Positions 1 through 6,736 of a DNA stretch of 10,000 bases are shown here, piece by piece. This stretch comes from Stramonita haemastoma (Eukaryota; Mollusca; Gastropoda; Neogastropoda; Muricidae): assembly GCA_030674155.1 (NCBI GenBank), contig CM060320.1:26350352-26360351 (forward strand), given 5' to 3'. Numbering within the stretch: position 1 is the first letter of the stretch; every line of letters starts with the position of its first letter. A program made the translations under genes and the position numbers. The notes beneath the pieces are model-generated. The model was not told the origin of the DNA. It searched no databases and was given only the letters and a program-made list of their open reading frames with translations.

Positions 1-57
1 ACAGTGAAAAATCAGAAAAAAGACAGACAGGTGTCGTCTTTAGACATCATCCCTGAA
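1..57 (+). mobile_element. 3' end of a SINE, type 2 (as at 9432-9804)
   Basis: The first 57 bases match the last part of the SINE copy ending near 9804: an A-rich stretch, then an imperfect stem-loop (GGTGTC at 30-35, GACATC at 43-48), then a short CCCTGA end. Only the 3' terminus is inside the window; the rest should lie to the left. The match is direct sequence similarity within the window. Confidence 0.6.
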
Positions 58-271
58 TTTGGAATTTAGCTACCTAAATGTTGGGGTTTTTGGGGGGAGG
101 AAGGAATGGTCGCATATCCAAAACTCGTACACCACAGAGCTCTAGCTGAGGAATGAAGAAACAAGTGGTATGTTCCATAGAAGCCTTTTCAATGACATAA
201 ATCTGGAGGACCATTCAAACCTGTACCTGTCAGTATTTATTCATTTATTTTATTTATTTATTTTTCTTTTA
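58..271. other. Non-coding stretch, no gene seen
   Basis: A T-rich, apparently unique stretch. A G-rich run lies at 81-101, and 235-271 is an A/T-rich tract (runs of TTTA on the plus strand) that probably includes the A-rich tail of the minus-strand SINE that follows. No coding segment or conserved motif is visible on either strand. Confidence 0.5.
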
Positions 272-590
272 TATTGAGGAAGAATAAGCCCTCATGTGCT
301 TTTTTACATCCAGTCCCCATGTGTATGCAGTTTTGTAAATATTGTTATCTGTTCCCACAAAGGCCTACTCTTACGAAAAGCGGAACAGGATTTAACCTGT
401 GCGCAAGATGTTTTGCATGTGTTTGCACATAGGGCCTTAGTTTACAGTATCATTTAAAGGACTTTTGGGGAGAGTGGAGTCAACACTGATGTTAACTCCA
501 GGGGGAAAAATCCCCTCAAGTGGGAATCGAACCCGGGTAGTCAAATTGCGAGCGCAATGTTCTGACCACTAGGCTATCCCATCCCCTATG
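272..590 (-). mobile_element. tRNA-derived SINE, type 1, near full length
   Basis: On the minus strand this element starts with a tRNA-like head. The A box TAGCCTAGTGG is read from 566-576 and the B box GGTTCGATTCC from 523-533, as expected for an internal RNA polymerase III promoter. A body of about 250 bp follows and the tail is A/T-rich. The copy at 8312-8645 aligns along the whole length, which fixes the boundaries. This copy has a short deletion near 360 compared with the other one and several C-to-T type changes, so it is older or less conserved. It codes for no protein. It probably lies inside intron 2 of the APMAP-like gene, in the same orientation as that gene. Confidence 0.85.
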
Positions 591-670
591 AAATGGATGG
601 ACTGCTACTAGAAAAAAATGAGATGGGAGTCTATGCAAGTTCAAAAGTTTCAATCAAATACGCAAGACAC

Positions 671-882
671 ACATGTGTGCGAACGCACGCAGAACATCTT
701 GTGCACACGTTAAATCCTGTTCTGCTTTTCGTAAGAGTAGGCCATCGTGTGCCGGTGGGAACAGATGACATTTACAAAATGCATGCACATGGGGACTGAA
801 TGTAAAAAAGCACAAGAGTGCTTATTCCATTATCCTCGATATAAAAGAATAAATCAAATGAAAGAATAAATCAAATCAAATC
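671..882 (+). mobile_element. 5'-truncated SINE, type 1, opposite orientation
   Basis: This stretch is the reverse complement of the body and tail of the SINEs at 272-590 and 8312-8645. It lacks the tRNA-like head, so it is a 5'-truncated insertion, as is common for elements copied by target-primed reverse transcription. It ends in an A-rich tail made of a roughly repeated AGAATAAATCAAAT motif (about 847-882). With the neighbouring minus-strand copy it forms a large inverted repeat. Confidence 0.8.
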
Positions 883-1115
883 ATGTGCATGTGGTAAAAT
901 GGGCGAGGAATGAATGATGATCAGCTGGAAGTACTCACCAACTATTTGGAATCCAAGCATATTGTTCAGGTTTTAATTTTTGTTGGTTATTCCCAGACCA
1001 GAGTTCTGAGGTTCACCAATGGTGATTTTTGTGTGTGTGTCTATGCAGGTGTTTTTGATCACCATTAAGGTCACTGCATTCCAACCTTGGGGAAAAAACA
1101 TATTCTAAATGGTCA
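883..1115. other. Non-coding stretch before the minisatellite
   Basis: Apparently unique sequence with a short (GT)n run at 1030-1040. On the minus strand a GTGAGT donor-like site lies near 933-938 with a short open stretch behind it, but its phase and peptide do not fit the APMAP-like gene. No gene is supported. Confidence 0.45.
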
Positions 1116-2699
1116 GGTTTACCCACATACTTTGAGCCATTTGAGACACATGTTTACAATGAAGGTTTACCCACATACTTTGAGCCATTTGAGACACATG
1201 TTTACAATGAAGGTTTACCCACATACTTTGAGCCATTTGAGACACATGTTTACAATGAAGGTTTACCCACATACTTTGAGCCATTTGAGACACATGTTTA
1301 CAATGAAGGTTTACCCACATACTTTGAGCCATTTGAGACACATGTTTACAATGAAGGTTTACCCACGTACTTTGAGCCATTTGAGACACATGTTTACAAT
1401 GAAGGTTTACCCACGTACTTTGAGCCATTTGAGACACATGTTTACAATGAAGGTTTACCCACGTACTTTGAGCCATTTGAGACACATGTTTACAATGAAG
1501 GTTTACCCACATACTTTGAGCCATTTGAGACACATGTTTACAATGAAGGTTTACCCACATACTTTGAGCCATTTGAGACACATGTTTACAATGAAGGTTT
1601 ACCCACGTACTTTGAGCCATTTGAGACACATGTTTACAATGAAGGTTTACCCACATACTTTGAGCCATTTGAGACACATGTTTACAATGAAGGTTTACCC
1701 ACGTACTTTGAGCCATTTGAGACACATGTTTACAATGAAGGTTTACCCACATACTTTGAGCCATTTGAGACACATGTTTACAATGAAGGTTTACCCACGT
1801 ACTTTGAGCCATTTGAGACACATGTTTACAATGAAGGTTTACCCACATACTTTGAGCCATTTGAGACACATGTTTACAATGAAGGTTTACCCACGTACTT
1901 TGAGCCATTTGAGACACATGTTTACAATGAAGGTTTACCCACGTACTTTGAGCCATTTGAGACACATGTTTACAATGAAGGTTTACCCACGTACTTTGAG
2001 CCATTTGAGACACATGTTTACAATGAAGGTTTACCCACATACTTTGAGCCATTTGAGACACATGTTTACAATGAAGGTTTACCCACGTACTTTGAGCCAT
2101 TTGAGACACATGTTTACAATGAAGGTTTACCCACATACTTTGAGCCATTTGAGACACATGTTTACAATGAAGGTTTACCCACGTACTTTGAGCCATTTGA
2201 GACACATGTTTACAATGAAGGTTTACCCACGTACTTTGAGCCATTTGAGACACATGTTTACAATGAAGGTTTACCCACGTACTTTGAGCCATTTGAGACA
2301 CATGTTTACAATGAAGGTTTACCCACGTACTTTGAGCCATTTGAGACACATGTTTACAATGAAGGTTTACCCACGTACTTTGAGCCATTTGAGACACATG
2401 TTTACAATGAAGGTTTACCCACGTACTTTGAGCCATTTGAGACACATGTTTACAATGAAGGTTTACCCACGTACTTTGAGCCATTTGAGACACATGTTTA
2501 CAATGAAGGTTTACCCACGTACTTTGAGCCATTTGAGACACATGTTTACAATGAAGGTTTACCCACGTACTTTGAGCCATTTGAGACACATGTTTACAAT
2601 GAAGGTTTACCCACGTACTTTGAGCCATTTGAGACACATGTTTACAATGAAGGTTTACCCACATACTTTGAGCCATTTGAGACACATGTTTACAATGAA
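1116..2699. repeat. Minisatellite, 33 exact units of 48 bp
   Basis: The array holds 33 head-to-tail units of 48 bp (1584 bp) with no indel. The only variation I find is A or G at unit position 12 (CCACATAC against CCACGTAC): 13 units carry A (1-5, 9, 10, 12, 14, 16, 20, 22, 33) and 20 carry G. Because 48 is divisible by three and the unit has few stop codons, three of the six frames stay open across the array. One gives the peptide VYPHTLSHLRHMFTMK (H/R variable), one gives GLPTYFEPFETHVYNE (variation silent), and one minus-strand frame is open as well. These long frames need not be genes: the first opens with TTG rather than ATG and the second contains no ATG at all. The array most likely sits in intron 2 of the APMAP-like gene. 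The near-identity implies recent expansion or homogenisation. Confidence 0.98.
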
Positions 2700-2731
2700 A
2701 AATAGTTCATTTGGGATCTTTTCACCATGAT

Positions 2732-2778
2732 CTCCTAAACAATTTTTTAGGAGGGTACTGTGTGTTATATATCACACA
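2732..2778. other. Two adjacent short inverted repeats
   Basis: A perfect 8-bp inverted repeat (CTCCTAAA at 2732-2739, TTTAGGAG at 2746-2753) is followed by an imperfect one (TGTGTG at 2759-2764, CACACA at 2773-2778, with a TA-rich centre). They lie between the minisatellite and the (GT)n run. No function is evident. Confidence 0.45.
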
Positions 2779-2803
2779 GGAACAATTATTTATGTGTGTA
2801 TCA

Positions 2804-2808
<5 letters not shown>

Positions 2809-2885
<77 letters not shown>
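2809..2885. repeat. (GT)n microsatellite
   Basis: About 77 bp of alternating GT with one interruption (a TTT) near 2869-2871. On the minus strand it reads as (CA)n. It lies in the presumed intron 2 of the APMAP-like gene. Confidence 0.95.
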
Positions 2886-3025
2886 ATGGGTGACATGATC
2901 AGTGCATCTAATGTTTAATTTCTTGCAATAACACATCAATTGTGATTTCAGGCCACAGCGCCTACAGTACCTATTATAACGTATTAACTGCCCCTCAAAC
3001 CAAAACCAAACATCACCATACATAC

Positions 3026-3124
3026 CTGAAGGGCTGAGGATCTATGGGGGAAGGAAGGAGAGCAACGATAACAACCAAAGCCAAAATGCACACTCCGATG
3101 ATACCACAGATTAAGGAACACCAT
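3026..3124 (-). CDS. APMAP: APMAP-like protein, coding exon 2 (membrane anchor)
   Basis: This 99-nt minus-strand exon is bounded by an acceptor (TTACAG, ending at 3125) and a donor (GTATGT, from 3025). It supplies 1 base, 32 codons and 2 bases. The single base completes a glycine codon left open by exon 1, so the phases agree. The product is a hydrophobic segment of about 20 residues (roughly 43-63 of the joined protein), then LLPSPIDPQPF. From family knowledge, APMAP is a type II membrane glycoprotein of the ER and plasma membrane with a lumenal six-bladed beta-propeller related to strictosidine synthase and paraoxonase, and arylesterase activity has been reported. SPIDPQP directly after the anchor is a hallmark of vertebrate APMAP. 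The exon ends in AG, and a Ser codon completed in exon 3 would also match the family. The propeller exons are not in the window, so function is inferred from the N-terminus only. Confidence 0.8.
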
Positions 3125-3352
3125 CTGTAACATAAGAAATGTAATTTAACTTGACTATTCAGACTAGAGAAATCCCTTCTCCCATTTTAAGGAGATAAAA
3201 GAAAAACAACCACATTATTTGGAGTTTCACACATATGATGAATGACATTGTCTTGCGTTGAGTTAGATTACCTTTATCTTAAAATAATTTATTTTCTTGC
3301 TTTGCTTGAGAAAAAAAGAAGAAAATCACAGCTGTACTTTTGACTCTTGTTT

Positions 3353-3371
3353 ACACACACACACACACACC
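3353..3371. repeat. Short (CA)n microsatellite
   Basis: About nine CA dinucleotides inside intron 1 of the APMAP-like gene. Confidence 0.85.
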
Positions 3372-3590
3372 ACCCCACATGTACTTTATACATTAAAAAA
3401 AAAGATCCTTAACATCCCCAAACCCATGATATCATACACTAACCATTCTAGTTAAGTAGATTTGTAACTTTGATTCCACCCTCACTTAAAAAAACCACTT
3501 TCTTTGCAATTATCATAAACAACTTCTATTCTTTTTGTTAAAATACATCATTAGACCTAGGCCTATTACCGAAAACTCTAAGGTGGAGTT

Positions 3591-3611
3591 GGGTTAGGGT
3601 GGGGGTGGGGG
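3591..3611 (+). other. G-quadruplex motif with telomere-like start
   Basis: Four G tracts of three or more with loops of 3, 1 and 1 bases: GGG-TTA-GGG-T-GGGGG-T-GGGGG. This fits the usual G-quadruplex pattern. It lies in intron 1 of the APMAP-like gene, on the template strand for that gene. Confidence 0.7.
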
Positions 3612-3739
3612 TAACTGACTTTACCTACCAAGTAGATCTAGGATACCATGGCATAATCTTGGATTGTCAAAAAAGGCGGAGGACAGGCTCGTTGTCGTAT
3701 GCCATCAAATTTACACCTAAGCAGGACGATGCAACTCAC

Positions 3740-3858
3740 CCTCTGGATGACTGTCCGCCTCTCTGTCGTTGCTCTCCAGTTCGATTATCTTCTGCTTTTG
3801 CGTCAGAAGCCTTCTGATCGCCACTGCTGCGGCCTCCGCGTCGTCTGGTCTGTTCCAT
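3740..3858 (-). CDS. APMAP: APMAP-like protein, coding exon 1 (cytoplasmic N-terminus)
   Basis: On the minus strand an ATG at 3858-3856 has a strong Kozak context (A at -3, G at +4). It opens 39 codons plus two bases, ending at a GTGAGT donor (3739-3734). The peptide starts MEQTRRRGGRSSGDQ and is hydrophilic and rich in R, Q, S, D and G. It ends RQRGGQSSR, and the basic residues next to the exon 2 membrane segment suit a type II (N-in) topology. The cytoplasmic tail of about 40 residues matches vertebrate APMAP in length, though not in sequence, as expected for a poorly conserved tail. The same frame is open upstream to another ATG at 3960, which would add 34 residues. I prefer the inner ATG because of its Kozak context, the family length, and the CRE and CCAAT elements lying in the upstream stretch. 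Identification rests mainly on exon 2. Confidence 0.72.
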
Positions 3859-3885
3859 TTTCTCCACGCTTGCTGCATCAACAAG

Positions 3886-3967
3886 TGACGTCAGTCTTGT
3901 CAACTTTACCGCATTCTGACAACAGTTATTCCCCTTGGCTGGGAGCGCGTGTACCGGCACTGATTGG
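3886..3967 (-). promoter_or_regulatory. Probable APMAP promoter: CRE and CCAAT box
   Basis: A perfect palindromic cAMP response element, TGACGTCA, lies at 3886-3893, with 27 bp between it and the proposed start codon. An inverted CCAAT box (ATTGG at 3963-3967 on the plus strand, reading CAGCCAATCAG on the minus strand) lies about 105 bp upstream of that codon. The flanking 3770-4020 is richer in CpG than its surroundings, and no TATA box is evident. Together this suggests transcription starting between roughly 3860 and 3900. NF-Y and CREB/ATF binding is inferred from the motifs alone. Confidence 0.5.
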
Positions 3968-4074
3968 CTGAGCGTGTTAAGGGAGCATCGACTGCTACAC
4001 TCTCAATGTCAAGGACGCTCCTGTTCTATACTGGCAATGATGCAGAAAGTAAACATTATCCACGTACCTGTTTC

Positions 4075-4152
4075 CACACACACACACACACCATACACCA
4101 CACACACACACACACACACCATACACACACCACACACACACACACACACACA
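4075..4152. repeat. Interrupted (CA)n microsatellite
   Basis: About 78 bp of CA repeats broken by several CCATA units. It lies upstream of the APMAP-like gene. Confidence 0.93.
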
Positions 4153-4231
4153 ACACAACGCCTTTGACGTTATTAGCCACTCTCTCCTCATCAAAAAATT
4201 AAAATGCTATAAAATTTCCGACCAAGCATGA

Positions 4232-4456
4232 TCATTTTTAGACTCATTTCTCAGTAATCGTCATCAACTTGTTCAAATCGGGCCTAGGAGATCAACCTTA
4301 TTACCCGTGAAATATGGAATACCACAGGGATCAATACTAGGACCACTTCTTTTCTCCATTTATATTAATGACCTACCTCGGCATATCCATTGTTCATGTC
4401 AACTGTTTGCGGATGATACATCAATTCAATGTAACAACGATGATCCAAAGATGTGA
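4232..4456 (+). pseudogene. Non-LTR retrotransposon reverse transcriptase fragment
   Basis: A stop-to-stop frame of 74 codons without a start codon matches the middle of a LINE reverse transcriptase. From left to right it shows DSFLSNRHQLVQI, then YGIPQGSILGPLLF, then IYINDLP, then LFADDTSI. These are the conserved finger and palm motifs, and FADD carries the catalytic aspartates. The wording fits the Jockey/CR1/Rex-type LINEs, but the clade cannot be assigned from this short piece. The 5' end, endonuclease, thumb and 3' end are missing. The frame ends (TGA at 4454) within a few bases of where the inverted piece of the 390-bp repeat begins, so the element was cut there. It is inactive. The catalytic motif remains readable without internal stops, so the copy is not very old. 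Confidence 0.88.
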
Positions 4457-4543
4457 CAGAAAGAGCCGTTTTCAGTCCCGTCCTACACCCACCTTTGCTC
4501 AGTAACAGACCCCACCACCAAGACAGTTGCATAATACCCTTTA
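4447..4543 (-). repeat. Inverted partial copy of the 390-bp repeat
   Basis: Read on the minus strand, this segment matches the end of the 390-bp unit: about 5235-5320 in the second copy and 5625-5720 in the third. It faces the direct array. Its outer end and the start of the array form an inverted repeat of about 24 bp with two mismatches (4447-4470 and 4556-4580). Confidence 0.75.
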
Positions 4544-4554
4544 TTACCACCTAT

Positions 4555-5760
4555 AACGGCACTTTCGGTCACATCTTTGCAAAAAAACAAACAAACCCAC
4601 CTGCAACTTTTTCTTGAAGGGGTTGTGTATGAATGCACACACACGGGGGCGCAATAGTGCATGTATATGGGCGCTAGTGTATGTGTATGCGTTTCTGTGC
4701 CTGCATGTGGCAGGGACCCTGCACTTTGGTGTGACCCATCGTATTGTTGTATATTGTCATTATTATTGTGCCCACTGCTTCGTTTTTGTTCCATACACTG
4801 TACCAGCTTCCCTTCAGACAAACTTGCTTTCTTACCTCTTTGGGGCTGTGGTGTTGCCACAAGTCCGGCGCCGTGCAAAAGTGGGGTTAGGACGGGTCTG
4901 AAAACGGCTCTTGGTCACACCTTTGCCAAAAAACGCACCTTTTTACTTCAGGGGTTTGTTTATGCGTGTGCGCGCCTAGTTTTTTTTTTTTGTGTGTGTG
5001 TGTTTGTTTGTGTGCCCACATGAGGCGGGGAACCCTGTACTTTGGTGTGGTACATCATATTCTTGTATATTGTCATTATCATTGTGGGCACTGCTACGTT
5101 TTTGTTGCGTACACTGTAGGCCTACCAGCTTTCCTTCCGACAAACTAGCTTTCTTACCTCTTTGGGGCTGTGGTGTCAGCACAAGTCTTGCGCCACATAT
5201 ATCAAAGATGGTAGCAGAGGGTGTATGCATGCAGTACAACACCGTCTTGGTGCCGTGTGGTCTGTTACTGTGCAAAAGTGGATGTAGGACGGGGTTGAAA
5301 ATGACTCTTTAGGTTATATCTTTGCCAAAGAAATCGCACCTTATTCTATAGGGGGTTGTGTATGCTCGTGCACTGGTGTTTGTGTGTGCGTTTGTTTTTG
5401 TGCGCGCATGTTGTGGGGATCCTGCACTTTGGTGTGGTGCAACATAATTTATTGTTGTATATTGTCATTATTATTGTGCGCACTGCTACGTTTTTGTTGC
5501 GTAGGCTACACTATACCAGCCTTCCTTTTGACAAACGAGCTTTCTTACCTTTTGGGGGCTGTGGTGTCGCCAGAAGTCAAGCGCCACACATATTAAAGAG
5601 GTTAGTACAGGGTATATGCATGCAGTACAATACAGCCTTGGTGCCGTGGGGTCTGTTACTGTGCAAAAGTGGAGATAAGACGAGGCTGAAAACGGCTCTT
5701 TCGGTCACATCTTTTTCCAAAAAACGCAGGTTTTTCTTGAGGGGGTTGGGTATGCGTGTG
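4555..5760 (+). repeat. Tandem array of a diverged ~390-bp repeat (3 copies and a partial)
   Basis: Measured from the shared AACGGCTCTTTCGGTCACA block, copies start near 4555, 4903, 5300 and 5691. The spacings are 348, 397 and 391 bp. The first copy lacks about 70 bp around 4870, and the fourth stops near 5760. Other shared anchors include CTGCACTTTGGTGTGG (4719, 5035, 5422) and TTTCTTACCTCTTTGGGGC. Copies differ by many substitutions and small indels that shift every frame, so the open frames over them are not a coding signal. A GT-rich stretch recurs near the start of each unit. I do not recognise the family; it may be a local satellite or part of a transposon. Confidence 0.85.
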
Positions 5761-5813
5761 CGGGTCGTCAAATTGCCAGCGCAATGTTCTGACTACTAGG
5801 CTATCCCGTTCCC
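5759..5813 (-). mobile_element. SINE type 1 head fragment, body missing
   Basis: This matches the first ~55 bases of the SINE copy at 8312-8645 (minus strand): the A box region (5793-5803, one change) and the bases up to just before the B box. The body, B box and tail are absent, and the repeat array abuts the break directly. Confidence 0.75.
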
Positions 5814-6057
5814 GTCAACAGTTTGAGAAGCTTCTCCACTTTGTAAACACACAGCATAAGGCTTAAAAAGCTTTCACATCTCTAGGGACAGAGGATCAGC
5901 GACGAAACAAACAATCCACATTACGTTCATATTCAGCACAGGGATCAACAGCTGATTGTCACATCACCAGTTTTTCCATTGTTTACATTTATCAATGGAT
6001 GGTCATGAAACACATATACTAGAATTTTGTGCTGTTCTAGGTTTTTTATGTCTTTGA
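5814..6057. other. Non-coding stretch, nothing recognised
   Basis: About 240 bp of apparently unique AT-rich sequence between the repeat array and the next SINE. No coding exon, RNA gene or repeat is recognised. Confidence 0.5.
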
Positions 6058-6478
6058 TTGCATTTTATTGTATTGTATTGTATACAAATTTAAGTCACAG
6101 CAGATTTTTCTGCGTGAAATTCGGGCTGCTCTCCTTTGGGAGAGTGCGTTGCCACAAGAGCAGGGCCACCCATTATTTTACTCTTCTTCTTCCTGCAACT
6201 GTATTTTGTTTCCCTATCAGAGTGACTTTTTTCTACAGACTTTTGCCTGGGACACATGTCTTGTTGCCGTAGGTTCTTTTACGTGCGCTAAATAATTAAT
6301 TGTAACAAGCGGGACCTCAGTTTATCGTCTCATCGACAGACTAGCGCCCAGACCACCACTCACGGTCTAGTGGATGGGAGAAAAACTTTCTGGTTCAAAC
6401 AGGGACTAAATCACTACATACTTCGAACCTGGGCTTTTCACTTTCTAGGCAGGTGCGTTACCTCTAGACTACCAATGC
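6058..6478 (-). mobile_element. Full-length tRNA-derived SINE, type 3
   Basis: Read on the minus strand, a tRNA-like head has its A box TAGTCTAGAGG from 6461-6471 and its B box GGTTCGAAGT from 6420-6429. The middle (from about 6340 down to 6310) contains a GATGAGAC...TAAAC.GAGG.CCCG block also present in the type 1 and type 2 SINEs. The 3' domain (about 6090-6170) carries a CTCTCC/GGAGAG dyad and an AGCAGCCCGAATTTCACGC stretch, and reappears at 9817-9905. The tail is a TATTG/CAATA pentamer run (6064-6083). From memory, the core and 3' domain resemble conserved SINE domains of marine invertebrates (candidates are the Nin and Meta domains), but I cannot confirm this here. Confidence 0.85.
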
Positions 6479-6648
6479 ACTTGATATATGTCACTGCGAC
6501 TTTTTGCGGAGTTACTGGCGAAGAAATATAGATCGGTGGTTTGCCACTGCCTTCTGTTAACGGCCCTCCCTACTCCTGTTAGCGTTTGTTACCCAGGTAG
6601 CACAAGCAAGACGAGTCTATAATGACAAAGCGTTGTTGGTCCCTATAC

Positions 6649-6652
<4 letters not shown>
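6479..6652. other. Non-coding stretch, nothing recognised
   Basis: Apparently unique sequence between the type 3 SINE and the (GA)n run. No gene or motif is supported. Confidence 0.45.

Positions 6653-6733
<81 letters not shown>
6653..6733. repeat. (GA)n microsatellite
   Basis: About 80 bp of uninterrupted AG/GA. It is a polypurine mirror repeat on the plus strand and could adopt a triplex form. Confidence 0.97.

Positions 6734-6736
<3 letters not shown>

Larger units (their letters stand above)
3125..3739 (-). other. Intron 1 of the APMAP-like gene
   Basis: A 615-bp intron on the minus strand. It begins GTGAGT (3739-3734), a near-ideal donor, and ends TTACAG at 3125. It contains a short (CA)n run at 3353-3371 and a G-rich tract at 3591-3611. 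I see no coding segment within it. Confidence 0.7.

Noticed and set aside
523..590. Functional tRNA genes at the SINE heads (523-590, 5759-5813, 6420-6478, 8581-8645, 9432-9505)
   Set aside because: A and B boxes are present, but acceptor and anticodon stems are degenerate. The heads continue into SINE bodies that recur in the window.
871..1004. A possible further APMAP exon on the minus strand ending at a GTGAGT donor near 938
   Set aside because: The short peptide does not resemble the conserved stretch after the anchor in the family, and the phase does not fit the AG end of exon 2 without a stop.
1116..2699. CRISPR array
   Set aside because: The units are contiguous identical 48-mers with no variable spacers, in clearly eukaryotic DNA.
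1087..2730. 547-residue open frame across the minisatellite (VYPHTLSHLRHMFTMK repeats) as a protein gene
   Set aside because: It opens with TTG, has no ATG before the repeat, and its openness follows from a 48-bp period without stops in that frame. A minus-strand frame is equally long. The one variable base changes the residue in both.
3591..3611. Interstitial telomere array
   Set aside because: Only one GGGTTAGGG is present before the tract turns into GGGGGT; this is too short to call telomeric.
3858..3960. Upstream ATG at 3960 as the APMAP start
   Set aside because: It would add 34 residues not expected in the family and would place the CRE inside the coding sequence. The ATG at 3858 has a strong Kozak context. 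The choice is not certain.
4614..5799. Several open frames of 90-150 codons over the 390-bp repeat copies
   Set aside because: They fall in different frames in different copies because of indels, and they have low-complexity translations rich in C, V and L. Their resemblance to one another reflects repeated DNA, not a protein family.
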